In this document: positions 54,730 to 63,955 of the stretch, piece after piece
Layout of the letters: each line of letters opens with the position of its first letter
How positions within the stretch are numbered: position 1 is the first letter of the stretch
Assembly (NCBI RefSeq): GCF_014697615.1
Contig: NZ_JACJSD010000020.1
Location: 62,001-126,000, forward strand
Reading direction: 5' to 3'
DNA from: Nostoc sp. FACHB-280
GTDB taxonomy: Bacteria > Cyanobacteriota > Cyanobacteriia > Cyanobacteriales > Nostocaceae
DNA length: 64,000 nucleotides
Translations under genes and position numbers: made by a program
Notes under the pieces: model-generated
Told to the model about the DNA's origin: nothing
Databases searched by the model: none
What the model saw: only the letters and a program-made list of their open reading frames with translations

Positions 54730-54945
54730 CTAACAGTAGGAATTATATCCAAAGCCGAAGCCACCATAACTACCAAAACCACCATAGCCTGCACTAAATC
54801 CAGATAGTGCTGAATAAAAACCACCTTCCAGAGATAGTATTTCTTGGCTATTTAGCCCGTCAAGAAAGCTTTCAGAATCATGAAACAGTTCATAACCAAG
54901 AATATTAGAGACGTTGTATACAATGTCTCTACAACAACGGATAAA
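54730..54945 (-). CDS. Double-glycine-leader, Gly/Phe/Tyr-rich peptide frame with unresolved start
   Basis: This open frame ends at 54730 and encodes a leader-like segment DSESFLDGLNSQEILSLEGG, after which the core reads FYSALSGFSAGYGGFG and continues SYGGFGFGYNSYC. The Gly-Gly preceded by alternating hydrophobic and acidic residues resembles the cleavage site of double-glycine (C39 peptidase) leaders of cyanobacterial bacteriocin-like precursors. The core has one cysteine, at the very end. No ATG, GTG or TTG is in frame within the open stretch, which starts after a TAA at 54946-54948; part of the 5' end is a copy of the palindromic repeat. It may be a pseudogene whose start was lost to the repeat, or use a rare start. 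A strong terminator follows. No maturation or export genes are near. Confidence 0.5.
   Translation of the reverse strand, partial: FIRCCRDIVYNVSNILGYELFHDSESFLDGLNSQEILSLEGGFYSALSGFSAGYGGFGSYGGFGFGYNSYC
54906..54931. repeat. Palindromic repeat, second copy
   Basis: TAGAGACGTTGTA is followed by TACAATGTCTCTA, complementary but for one base. It is related to the perfect palindrome at 28489-28518 and overlaps the 5' part of the GG-peptide frame. Confidence 0.85.
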
Positions 54946-54966
54946 TTATCTGTTGATGAGGTGGAA

Positions 54967-55890
54967 TTAACCTATTTGGATTGCAAGTTGAACTTCTTGT
55001 TGCAAGCGATGGAGTAAATCTTTGGTTCTCTCGTAGGCAATTTTTTGGTTTTGGTTTTCAAAGTACTCAGATGCTTTGTTTAAATCTGCGATCGCTCTTT
55101 GATTATACCCCAGATAATACTGAGCTATACCGCGATTCAAATAAGCTTGACCATTACTCGGATCTAGCCTAATCACTTCCGAAAAATGATTGACGGCGGC
55201 GTTGTTATCTCCGTTACGACCACAGACACAACCAAGGTTAAAATAAGCTCGGTAGTTATGAGCATTGAACCGAATCGCTAAACTAAAGTCTTGCATTGCT
55301 GCATCTAAATTATGCAACTGAAAATGGGCTAAACCTCTATCGTTGTAAATATCTGCAAACAAGACATTAGCTACTGGCGAAATTTGTGTTAGCGCCAAAT
55401 TAAAATCAGTGATGGCAGAGGTGTGATCACCAATTGCGTTATGAGCTACACCCCGATTATAGTAGGCGCGAAAATCTTGGGGTTTGTGCGCGATCGCTAA
55501 ATTATCATCATCAATCGCACTGAGATAATTACCTTGTCTGTAATGAGCTAATCCGCGATTCAGATAAGCTTCTACATTATTTGGAGAAAAATTTATTGCT
55601 TGTGTACAATCAGCGATCGCTTGATGGTAATCTTGTAAATAAAGATAAGCAAGACAGCGATTACTGTAGGCAACGGCAGTTTTTAGGTTCTGGGTAATTG
55701 CTTGATTAAAGTGAACTATAGCTGCTTCATAATTGCCTTGCTGCATCTGTAACACACCTAAATTAACAGACTCGTTAGAGAAACTTTGAGCCAGTGATGT
55801 GTGTGGAAATGAAAACTGACTAGCAAAAGTCAAAGAAAACACAACTAGCAAACTTAACAAAAACCGCCAAAAATTAGTCATAATTATCAT
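54967..55890 (-). CDS. Exported TPR-repeat protein
   Basis: ATG at 55890 is chosen over the TTG at 55905. The 307-residue protein starts with a signal peptide or anchor (FWRFLLSLLVVFSLTFASQF, probable cleavage after LAQ) and then carries about seven TPR units, each of ~34 residues: QQGNYEAAIVHFNQAI, LQDYHQAIADCTQAI, RQGNYLSAIDDDNLAI and so on. It is likely a periplasmic or luminal protein-binding scaffold. It follows petJ across a terminator, so it is probably transcribed separately. Confidence 0.8.
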   Translation of the reverse strand: MIIMTNFWRFLLSLLVVFSLTFASQFSFPHTSLAQSFSNESVNLGVLQMQQGNYEAAIVHFNQAITQNLKTAVAYSNRCLAYLYLQDYHQAIADCTQAINFSPNNVEAYLNRGLAHYRQGNYLSAIDDDNLAIAHKPQDFRAYYNRGVAHNAIGDHTSAITDFNLALTQISPVANVLFADIYNDRGLAHFQLHNLDAAMQDFSLAIRFNAHNYRAYFNLGCVCGRNGDNNAAVNHFSEVIRLDPSNGQAYLNRGIAQYYLGYNQRAIADLNKASEYFENQNQKIAYERTKDLLHRLQQEVQLAIQIG

Positions 55891-55916
55891 CGACAATTTC
55901 GGCAAAACAATATAAT

Positions 55917-55940
55917 CTGCGGGGCTAATTGTCCCCGCAG
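55917..55940 (-). terminator. Terminator of petJ
   Basis: A perfect GC-rich eight-base stem (CTGCGGGG / CCCCGCAG, 8-base loop) lies 27 bases past the petJ stop on the minus strand, followed by the AT-rich ATTATATTG. Confidence 0.7.
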
Positions 55941-55966
55941 TTTGTAAGACTATACTAATCTATACC

Positions 55967-56302
55967 CTACTTCCAGCTTTTGTCTGCTTGTGCTAATACG
56001 TAAGCAGCAACATCTTCAATTTGATTAGATTTTAGACGACCTTTAAAAGCAGGCATGGCATTTTTACCATTGGTTACTTGAGCAATAATGGCCTCTGGTG
56101 AGTTCATACCGTACTTTTCTAAAGCATCTTTTTGCAAGTTCTTGTTAGCTTGAACTAGGTTTTTACCACCTGCATGACAAGAAGCGCAATTAGCACTAAA
56201 CACTTTAGCGCCATTATCGGTGTCGGCTGCTAAAGCTGGGGTGCTGAAGGCAAAAGTGAAGATAGCAATGCCTAACAGCAAAACGGAAATAACTTTTTTC
56301 AT
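55967..56302 (-). CDS. petJ: Cytochrome c6
   Basis: ATG at 56302 gives a 111-residue precursor with signal peptide [18 protein letters not shown], cleaved after ALA (residue 25). The mature luminal protein begins [21 protein letters not shown] with haem site C39-x-x-C42-H43 and the axial methionine M83 in KNAMPAFKG. It carries electrons from cytochrome b6f to photosystem I or oxidase, replacing plastocyanin when copper is low. The spacing [12 protein letters not shown] and the ending [12 protein letters not shown] are standard. Confidence 0.95.
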   Translation of the reverse strand: MKKVISVLLLGIAIFTFAFSTPALAADTDNGAKVFSANCASCHAGGKNLVQANKNLQKDALEKYGMNSPEAIIAQVTNGKNAMPAFKGRLKSNQIEDVAAYVLAQADKSWK

Positions 56303-56608
56303 GGAGTGTTCTCTCTGAAACCAACGTACATTTCGGACGATATCATTCATAATTGTCAATTGATAAAATTCCCTTCGTCAAAAGACAGACTGTCAAACTT
56401 CGCTGTAATGATTGTGAACAGCAAATTTCATCAGTTAAGAAAAAATCAAATAAAAATAGGCGATCGCACTCTTGCTATACTCACAATCAGTATGCAATTG
56501 GTTGCAGATTAAGCCGCACTTTTATCGGGCAGAATGTTACATAGCTTCAACAATAGGGAATTCTAGATTTAACAGACAAATTAAATCTATATAATTCCTC
56601 AAATTAGA
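56303..56608. promoter_or_regulatory. Divergent promoter region, petJ and histidine kinase
   Basis: 306 bases between the divergent petJ and PAS kinase genes; contains one HIP1-related GCGATCGC at 56460. Promoters for both genes must be here; no specific motif was recognised. Confidence 0.45.
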
Positions 56609-58744
56609 ATGAACTCACAAAATCAAAATATTCAACCAAACAATATTAAGAATTGTCCTGTTAATAGCAACACAGATTCTACAGATTTTACACCCCAATC
56701 TACAGAGCAACAATTACAACAGCTACAAAACAAACTTCTATTACTAACCCAACACAACCCTTTACCAATAATTGAGTGGAATACAGCTTTTGAAGTCACC
56801 GAATGGAATTTAGCGGCTGAAAGATTATTTGGTTATAGCAAGAATGAAGTTATCGGCTGTAACATCACCGAATTAATTATCCCAGATAATGAAAAAATAA
56901 AAGTTAGTGCAATGATGCAGTTATTATTGCACCAGTCAGAAGCAAAGAATATAAATCTCTATAAAAATGTCACAAAAGCTCAGAAACTAATTATTTGCGA
57001 ATGGGTTAACATCCCTATTTTTGATTTAAAGGGTCAGGTAGTTAGTATTGTTTCAATTGTTCAAGATGTTACACAAATTAAGAGTTTTACACAAGTTATA
57101 CGCGAACAAGAAAAAAATTATCAGTCAATTTTAGATGCTATTACCGATATGGTGTTAGTTAAGGGGGCTAACTCTCGTATTATTTGGGCAAATAAAGCTT
57201 TTCGTGATTATTACGGTATGACAGTGGAAGAACTACGAGATTTGATTGATGCCCCTTTTAACGAACCAGAGAATACACTCCAATATATTAAAGATGATGC
57301 TTATGTATTTGAAACAGGAAACACTTTAGAAATTCCGCAAGAACCAGTGACAAGGTATGATGGAGAAGTACGCTTATTTCATACGATTAAATCTGCCATT
57401 CGTAACGAACAAGGTGAAGTTGTGATGACAGTAGGTGTATCTCGTGATGAGAGCGATCGCACATCATCTGAAAAAGAAAAAGCCAAACTATTAGCAATTA
57501 TCGAAGCTGCACCAGATTTTATTAGTACGGCTGATTTAACTGGACAAGTTCTCTACTTTAATAAAGCTGCTCGCAGAATGTTGGGACTGTCAGAAACAGA
57601 ATCATTTCAAGGCAGAAATTTATCCCAAAATCATCCCCAATGGACAAATGAAATCATCCTCAATCAAGGCATCCCGGAGTCAATTCGCTGTGGTAATTGG
57701 GTAGGAGAAACAGCACTTTTAGGTGGAGACGGTAAAGAAATTCCCCTTTCACAACTGATACTTGCTCACAAATCATCTGATGGAAAAGTTGAATATTTAT
57801 CCACAATTGCCAGAGATATTAGTGAAATAAAAGCTGTGGAAGAATGTCTACGACAAAAAGCTCAAGATTTAGAAAAAGCACTCAAGGAATTGCAATATAC
57901 CCAAGCGCATCTGATTCAAAGTGAAAAAATGTCATCTATTGGTCAATTAGTCGCCGGGGTTGCTCACGAAATTAATAATCCCACTAGCTTTATTTACAGT
58001 AATATCCAACCAGCTAATGAATATATAAAAAACTTATTAGAGCTAATAAAACTTTATCAAGCATGTTATCCTAATCCTGAAAAAGTTATTCAAGACCATA
58101 TCAAAGCGATTGACTTAGAATTTTTGATAGCAGATTTGCCTCGATTATTTTCCTCAATGAAAATAGGCGCAGAACGAATTGCACAAATTGTGCTTTCCCT
58201 ACGCAATTTTTCGCGGATGGATGAAGCCGAGTGTAAACCTGTAGATATTCATTCTGGTATTGATAGCACTTTAGTAATTTTGACACATCGCCTCAACGCA
58301 CAACACAACCGTCCGGCGATCGCAGTTATCAAAGAATACGGCAACTTACCTTTAGTAGAATGTTATCCCGGACAGTTGAATCAGGTTTTTATGAACATTT
58401 TAGTGAATGCTTTAGATGCTTTAGAAGAACGAGATCAACAACGTTCTCTCGAACAAATCCAAGAAAAACCTAGTACTATCCGCATTCAGACTTTTGTATC
58501 AGATACACAACATATTGTCATTCGGTTTATTGATAATGGGCCAGGTATTCCAGAGAACTTACTCAAACGTTTATTTGACCCTTTCTTTACAACTAAACCT
58601 GTGGGTGTGGGTACAGGATTAGGTTTATCAATTAGCTACCAAATCGTTGTAGAAAAGCACAAAGGGAAACTTTCTTGTCTATCCACACCAGAACAAGGTG
58701 CTGAATTTCAAATCAAAATTCCCATCCATCTTGGGCTATCGTAG
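56609..58744 (+). CDS. PAS-domain sensor histidine kinase
   Basis: The 711-residue soluble kinase has three PAS domains: about 42-155, 168-280 and 292-408. Then comes a coiled-coil linker and the kinase core with H453 in AGVAHEINNP, an N-box region (NQVFMNILVNALDAL), DNGPGIPEN and GVGTGLGLSIS. It is the paralogue of 5029-6930, with its GAF domain replaced by extra PAS units. No bound cofactor can be identified from the sequence. There is no adjacent response regulator; the neighbouring AraC gene follows after 113 bases. Confidence 0.9.
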   Translation: MNSQNQNIQPNNIKNCPVNSNTDSTDFTPQSTEQQLQQLQNKLLLLTQHNPLPIIEWNTAFEVTEWNLAAERLFGYSKNEVIGCNITELIIPDNEKIKVSAMMQLLLHQSEAKNINLYKNVTKAQKLIICEWVNIPIFDLKGQVVSIVSIVQDVTQIKSFTQVIREQEKNYQSILDAITDMVLVKGANSRIIWANKAFRDYYGMTVEELRDLIDAPFNEPENTLQYIKDDAYVFETGNTLEIPQEPVTRYDGEVRLFHTIKSAIRNEQGEVVMTVGVSRDESDRTSSEKEKAKLLAIIEAAPDFISTADLTGQVLYFNKAARRMLGLSETESFQGRNLSQNHPQWTNEIILNQGIPESIRCGNWVGETALLGGDGKEIPLSQLILAHKSSDGKVEYLSTIARDISEIKAVEECLRQKAQDLEKALKELQYTQAHLIQSEKMSSIGQLVAGVAHEINNPTSFIYSNIQPANEYIKNLLELIKLYQACYPNPEKVIQDHIKAIDLEFLIADLPRLFSSMKIGAERIAQIVLSLRNFSRMDEAECKPVDIHSGIDSTLVILTHRLNAQHNRPAIAVIKEYGNLPLVECYPGQLNQVFMNILVNALDALEERDQQRSLEQIQEKPSTIRIQTFVSDTQHIVIRFIDNGPGIPENLLKRLFDPFFTTKPVGVGTGLGLSISYQIVVEKHKGKLSCLSTPEQGAEFQIKIPIHLGLS

Positions 58745-58819
58745 TCAATACAATTAACATAACCCGCGATCGCCACTGTCTTTTTAGGATTATCCTCACT
58801 TAACTTAATGGTAAAATTA

Positions 58820-58842
58820 TTGCAATTAATTATCATTAATGT
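58820..58842. promoter_or_regulatory. Possible Fur box upstream of AraC gene
   Basis: GCAATTAATTATCATTAAT matches about 12 of 19 positions of the Fur consensus and lies 20 bases before the start of an AraC/PchR-type regulator beside a siderophore receptor. The match is weak in such AT-rich DNA. Confidence 0.35.
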
Positions 58843-58857
58843 GAGCAATTTCTGACA

Positions 58858-59862
58858 ATGACGATTACTTTAAGTAGTCAAGACTACAATGAACTTTTAA
58901 AAGCAAGCAAGGAAAATAGTACTTCATCCCCAGGTTTAGAAGCAGATGAATATCTTGATCACATGCCCAAACAGCTTGGTCGAGGCTACTATCGCACAAT
59001 TGAAGTATACCCTCAACTTTGGTTATGTATTTTTGATAAAGAGTATCATCATGATATTGTGCTGAAAACCCCAATTAACCATCATCCTTTGCAATTTCAT
59101 GCCTTAGCTTTAGGGATGTATACAGATACTTATGGGCAGATGGGGAGAGAAAATAGAAATACCTTTATTTCTGGTGGTGGAATGCAGCAAAAAATTGATG
59201 TTTTCTATCACCATTCCCAAAGAATTTTGGGTGTTGACATAGAAATGCCGCCACATTTATTGAAGACTTTTTTTCCTGGAACAGATGGAGAAATACTGCC
59301 TCAATTAAAATTTTTGGCAAAAGAAAGCGATTGGCAAACACTACTTTACTCTCCAACTCATTCAGCCATTCAAAGTGTTGTAATGCAAATTATTAACTGT
59401 CCCTATCAAGGCGTAACTAAGCGGATGTATTTACAAGGTAAAGTCATAGAATTAATGGCTTTGCAATTAACTCCTTTTTTAGAAGACCGCACAGTAAAGC
59501 AATTACCATCACGATTAAAAAGAGAAACTATTGCCAAAATTCATCACGCTAAAGAAATTTTACAAGCGAATTTGGAGAATCCGCCGTTATTGTCAGAATT
59601 GGCGCAACAGGTAGGCGTGAGCGAAAGTACTCTGCAAAGAGGATTTCAGATGCAATTCGGTACAACTGTGTTTGGCTATTTGACAAGTCAGCGTATGGAA
59701 CAAGCGCATCATTTATTACAGAATAGTGATTTTACAGTGGCGGAAGTAGCTAATATTGTCGGCTATTCTCATTTAGGACATTTTGCAGCTGCTTTTAAGC
59801 GCAAGTTTGGCATTACACCAAGGGAATGTAGTTTAGGTCAAAAGCTGGTTTCGGGACTATAA
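58858..59862 (+). CDS. AraC-family regulator, PchR-like
   Basis: The 334-residue protein has a C-terminal AraC double helix-turn-helix (about 228-330): NPPLLSELAQQVGVSESTLQ and FTVAEVANIVGYSHLGHFAAAFKRKFGITPRE. The N-terminal ligand domain contains GRGYYRTIEVYPQLWLCIFD and resembles PchR-type regulators of siderophore uptake. It lies directly upstream of a siderophore receptor gene on the same strand, which suggests it activates it when bound to the ferri-siderophore. Ligand is unknown. Confidence 0.88.
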   Translation: MTITLSSQDYNELLKASKENSTSSPGLEADEYLDHMPKQLGRGYYRTIEVYPQLWLCIFDKEYHHDIVLKTPINHHPLQFHALALGMYTDTYGQMGRENRNTFISGGGMQQKIDVFYHHSQRILGVDIEMPPHLLKTFFPGTDGEILPQLKFLAKESDWQTLLYSPTHSAIQSVVMQIINCPYQGVTKRMYLQGKVIELMALQLTPFLEDRTVKQLPSRLKRETIAKIHHAKEILQANLENPPLLSELAQQVGVSESTLQRGFQMQFGTTVFGYLTSQRMEQAHHLLQNSDFTVAEVANIVGYSHLGHFAAAFKRKFGITPRECSLGQKLVSGL

Positions 59863-59971
59863 GACTGTTTTGGGATAGACTCAATTAGTTCTACTCTTTT
59901 ACACTCTGTTTGTTGGTAATTAAGAAATATACGCAATAAGCAGGATTCTTTTTAGGGGTGTAGGGAGTAGT

Positions 59972-62575
59972 ATGAAAAGTTGGTGTTCTGCTTCTAGCAG
60001 CAAGGGTTTGGCATTATCACTGAAAATTTACCTGTGGTTGGTAGTTGGTGGAGTCGGGATCATCTGTAGTGTATGCCAACCTGTACAGGTATTGGCATCA
60101 GAAAAACAGCAAAATACCATTCAAAGCACGAGGGAGAAAATTTTACTGGCTCAATCAACTGTACTAATTACAGGAGTGAAGGCAAATCTAACAGATAAAG
60201 GCGTGGAGGTGATTTTAGAAACAACCCAAGGGGAACAATTGCAAGTCACAAACCGTAGTGAAGGTAATAGCTTGATTGCAGATATCTCTAATGCTCAGTT
60301 GCGTTTAGCATCAGGAGAAGCTTTTACCTTTCGTTCCGAAAAGCCGATTGCGGGAATTGCTGAAATAACGGTTACTAATATTGATGCTAATAGTTTACGT
60401 GTAATGATAGTGGGTGAAACAGTTCTACCTACAGTTGAGTTATTTGATGGAGATGAAGGCTTAATTTTTGCTGTAGCATCTACAACAACTGCGACACAAC
60501 CACCGCAACCAGCCACCCAAACACCACAGGATGAACCAACAGCGCAACAAGATGAACCTATTGAGTTGATAGTCACAGGGGAACAAGAGCAGTATTTCAC
60601 ACCGAATGCGACGACAGCCACAAGGACAGATACACCGATTTTGAAAATTCCCCAATCAATTCAGGTGATTCCGCGTCAAGTTTTGGAAGAACAGCAAGTA
60701 ACCCGCCTAGAGGATGCTTTAAAAAATTCTAGTAGTGTTGTCTACAACGGTACAGATACAGGTAGTGATTTAAACTACAGTATTCGGGGATTTGACCAAG
60801 CACCTGTATTGCAAAATGGCTTTCGTCAATATGATTTTGCGGAGATTCCTGAAGTCGCCAATATAGAACGCATTGAGGTGTTAAAAGGGCCAGCATCGAT
60901 ACTGTATGGCGAGATTCAACCTGGAGGTTTAATTAATGTCGTCACGAAACAACCTCTATCGGAACCTTTTTATCAAACTGAACTACAATTTGGTTCGGAT
61001 GGCTTGATTCGTCCACAGATAGATATTTCTGGGCCTTTAACAGATGATAAACGCCTACTATATCGGTTGAATGCAGTTTATTCGCGGCGAGATGGGTTTC
61101 GTGATTTTGATCAAGAGTTTAAGCAATTTTTCATTGCACCAGCGTTGACATGGGAAATTAGCGATCGCACTAAGTTGGCTTTTGATTTACAAGTCTCCAA
61201 CCGCGAACAACCTTGGGATTCGGGTACAGTGGCTTTTGGGAATGGAGTTGTTGATACTCCGCGCAGTAGGATTTTCAATGAACCCGATGATTTTCTGCGG
61301 CGTGATTTCTTGAGTCTAAATTTCTCTGTAGACCACAAATTCAGCGATAACTGGTCAATCCGCAATGCTTTCCGCTTTACAGATTCTACAGTTTTCTCTG
61401 ATAAACTCAGCATCTTTCTGGGATTTGATGAAACAACTGGCGAACTCCAGCGAATATTTGCCTTAGATGATTTCAATTCTCGCAATTACGCCTTACAAAC
61501 CAATGTTGTTGGCAAATTTACCACTGCTGGACTCAAACACACTTTACTATTTGGTGCAGATTTGAGTCGCACTAATACCAGTCGCTTTGCTTTAGCTAAC
61601 TTTACCTCATTCCCTATCAATGTGTTCAATCCCAGCTATGGCGTAAATCGACCAGACTTTGATACGCTGCTATTTGACCGCGATTCGGAAAGCGATCGCT
61701 TAGGAATTTATCTGCAAGATCAAATTGAAATCTTTGAACAATTAAACCTGTTGCTAGGCTTGCGCTATGAAACAGTAGCACAAAGAAACGAGAATGTGCC
61801 TGCTTTATTCTATCCAGGTGGTGATACAACTCAAAATGATTCTGCCTGGACACCTAGAATCGGTGTAGTTTATCAACCAATTCCCAATATTTCCCTCTAC
61901 GGCAGTTATTCCCAATCATTTAACCCTAGTGTGGATGACATCGGTGCAGATGGCAATCCCTTAGAGCCTGAACAGGGAGAAGGATTTGAAGTAGGGGTAA
62001 AAACAGAACTATTAGGCGGGAGTTTGTTGGCGACGTTAGCTTATTTTGACGTTACCAAGCAGAATGTCGCTACCGAAGATCCAAATTTTCCTGGTTTGGG
62101 TATTTCCATCGCCACCGGCGAACAGCGTAGCCGGGGTGTAGAATTCGACTTAGCAGGAAAAATTTTACCTGGCTGGAATGTTATTGCTTCCTACAGCTAT
62201 ACGGATGCCACAGTCACTCAAGATAATACTATTCCTGTAGGAAACAGGTTGACTGGGATTCCCCAACACCAAGCCAGTTTATGGACAACTTACGAGCTTC
62301 AAAGCGGGAGTTTGCAAGGATTGGGTGGAGGAATCGGGATTAACTATGTTGGTGAACGTCCGGGAGATTTGAATAATAGTTTTACCCTAGATAGCTATTT
62401 CCTCACCAATGCAGCAGTATTTTACCGCCGCGATAATTGGAAGTTTGCGCTTAACTTCCGCAATCTATTTGATGTGGAATATACAAACAGTCGGGGGGGA
62501 TTTGGTAGCCGCACAAATGCAGGTATTCCCGGCGAACCATTTACAGTTGTGGGTTCAATTTCAGTGAGTTTTTAG
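59972..62575 (+). CDS. TonB-dependent siderophore receptor with AMIN domain
   Basis: The 867-residue protein has a signal peptide (about 1-43), an AMIN domain (about 60-165) common in cyanobacterial siderophore receptors, a Pro/Thr/Gln linker, the plug (about 210-335: LKIPQSIQVIPRQVLEEQQV, LKGPASILYGEIQPGGLINV) and a 22-strand barrel ending with the terminal phenylalanine (VVGSISVSF) read by the BAM machinery. It imports ferric siderophores. Gene order AraC regulator, receptor, binding protein is typical for cyanobacterial siderophore uptake clusters. Confidence 0.93.
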   Translation: MKSWCSASSSKGLALSLKIYLWLVVGGVGIICSVCQPVQVLASEKQQNTIQSTREKILLAQSTVLITGVKANLTDKGVEVILETTQGEQLQVTNRSEGNSLIADISNAQLRLASGEAFTFRSEKPIAGIAEITVTNIDANSLRVMIVGETVLPTVELFDGDEGLIFAVASTTTATQPPQPATQTPQDEPTAQQDEPIELIVTGEQEQYFTPNATTATRTDTPILKIPQSIQVIPRQVLEEQQVTRLEDALKNSSSVVYNGTDTGSDLNYSIRGFDQAPVLQNGFRQYDFAEIPEVANIERIEVLKGPASILYGEIQPGGLINVVTKQPLSEPFYQTELQFGSDGLIRPQIDISGPLTDDKRLLYRLNAVYSRRDGFRDFDQEFKQFFIAPALTWEISDRTKLAFDLQVSNREQPWDSGTVAFGNGVVDTPRSRIFNEPDDFLRRDFLSLNFSVDHKFSDNWSIRNAFRFTDSTVFSDKLSIFLGFDETTGELQRIFALDDFNSRNYALQTNVVGKFTTAGLKHTLLFGADLSRTNTSRFALANFTSFPINVFNPSYGVNRPDFDTLLFDRDSESDRLGIYLQDQIEIFEQLNLLLGLRYETVAQRNENVPALFYPGGDTTQNDSAWTPRIGVVYQPIPNISLYGSYSQSFNPSVDDIGADGNPLEPEQGEGFEVGVKTELLGGSLLATLAYFDVTKQNVATEDPNFPGLGISIATGEQRSRGVEFDLAGKILPGWNVIASYSYTDATVTQDNTIPVGNRLTGIPQHQASLWTTYELQSGSLQGLGGGIGINYVGERPGDLNNSFTLDSYFLTNAAVFYRRDNWKFALNFRNLFDVEYTNSRGGFGSRTNAGIPGEPFTVVGSISVSF

Positions 62576-62779
62576 GATGAGGGGGTAGTAGTGCGATTAT
62601 TACTGTTACAGCAGTTTTCATGTATTTAGACTACTAGCGTGGCAAGGCTAAAGTAGTGCATTAGATTGGAAAAAATTAACCGCAGATGAACGCAGATAAA
62701 CGCGGATAAAATCGATTTTTTAATGCAACATTTAAGGCTTGTCACGCCACTACAAGCCAGTATCTTGATTTCTTTGTAC

Positions 62780-62886
62780 CTTTGCGCGGCAGTCGCTTCA
62801 AGTCGGGGAACCCGACGACAGTTGCTACAACGGAGGAAACCTCCGCAACGCACTGTCTCCCCAACGCGCTGCCTTACATTTGCGTG
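62780..62886. repeat. GAA-loop hairpin repeat, tandem copy
   Basis: Two hairpins in one element: GTCGGGGAACCCGAC (62802-62816) and GGAGGAAACCTCC (62832-62844), with GGCAGTCGCTTCAA, CAACGCACTG and CAACGCGCTGCC around them. It lies immediately upstream of the siderophore-binding protein gene and touches the region of its ribosome site. Confidence 0.8.
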
Positions 62887-62896
62887 AGATAAAAAA

Positions 62897-63955
62897 ATGT
62901 GGTTCAATTACCTGAAAATCGCTGTAAGTTGTTTGATGTTTCTCTCACTTTTAGGTTGTCATCGCCAACCGCCTGACATCCCATCTTCAAGTCGCATACC
63001 CAGAGGTGATTGTCAAACAGTGCGACATCTGGGGGGAGAAACGCGGATTTGTGGACAACCACAACGGATTGTGGTTCTCAATCCCAAGATGTTAGATATT
63101 GTACTTTCATTGGGTGTGCAGCCGATTGGCTACGCGGAAATATTTAGCAATCGTCGCGGTGATTTTGATCGTCCTCAAGAACAGATTCCCTATTTAGGCG
63201 ATCGCATCACCCAACCAATTACTAACCTGGGGATGAGTAGCAAACCATCCCTAGAAAAGATCATCAGACTCAAGCCAGATTTAATTTTGGGGGATATCGG
63301 GGGAAATCAGCAACAGTATAGCCAATTATCAAAAATCGCTCCCACATTGCTATTTGAGTATGTTGGTAGGGATAAATGGCAAGATTCTCTACAAGCGATC
63401 GCTCAAGTATTAGGACGCACTAATCAAGCTAAAAAAATCATAGCAGCCCATCGCCAACAAATAGCAACAACCCGTCAAGCATTAGCAGGTGTTGTCAAAA
63501 CCTATCCAAAAGTCCTCATGGTATCCTCAGAACAACTCAACTCATCAATCAATCTAGTCACTTCTCTAGATTTTTGTGGGGGTTTATTAGAGGATATTGG
63601 ATTTAAACTAGCTAGAGTTTCCAACTCTACACCAACAAATATTACTCAACCGATTTCTATAGAAATATTACCCCAACTTGATGCTGATTTAATCATTGTC
63701 CAAGGACATAACATTGTTGAGTTAAGCAATATAAAAAATATAAATACTTTTACCAAAACTCAATTACAATCTGTGCAGCAATCTTGGCAAACAAACACCC
63801 TTGCTCAGTCATTACGTGCGAGTAGAAACAACCGAGTCTATTTTATTCCTACTTATATTTGTTTAGGTTTACCTTCACCAAGTGGTACACAAATTACTCT
63901 TCAATCTTTACAAGAGCAACTATTACCCTTGGCTAAAACAGTGAATCAAAATTAA
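62897..63955 (+). CDS. Iron-siderophore ABC transporter substrate-binding lipoprotein
   Basis: The 352-residue protein has a lipoprotein signal with lipobox LSLLGC and acylated C21. The FecB/FhuD-type fold is seen from RIVVLNPKMLDIVLSLGVQP, a long central helix region and LKPDLILGD, then DADLIIVQGHN. It delivers ferric siderophore brought in by the receptor to a permease that must lie beyond the window. It follows the receptor gene after 321 bases that contain a repeat, so it may have its own promoter. Confidence 0.92.
   Translation: MWFNYLKIAVSCLMFLSLLGCHRQPPDIPSSSRIPRGDCQTVRHLGGETRICGQPQRIVVLNPKMLDIVLSLGVQPIGYAEIFSNRRGDFDRPQEQIPYLGDRITQPITNLGMSSKPSLEKIIRLKPDLILGDIGGNQQQYSQLSKIAPTLLFEYVGRDKWQDSLQAIAQVLGRTNQAKKIIAAHRQQIATTRQALAGVVKTYPKVLMVSSEQLNSSINLVTSLDFCGGLLEDIGFKLARVSNSTPTNITQPISIEILPQLDADLIIVQGHNIVELSNIKNINTFTKTQLQSVQQSWQTNTLAQSLRASRNNRVYFIPTYICLGLPSPSGTQITLQSLQEQLLPLAKTVNQN

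Noticed and set aside
60295-60655. Minus-strand Cys/Gly/Val-rich frames inside the siderophore receptor gene
   Set aside because: They are antisense to the Pro/Thr/Gln-rich linker of the receptor and have no independent support.
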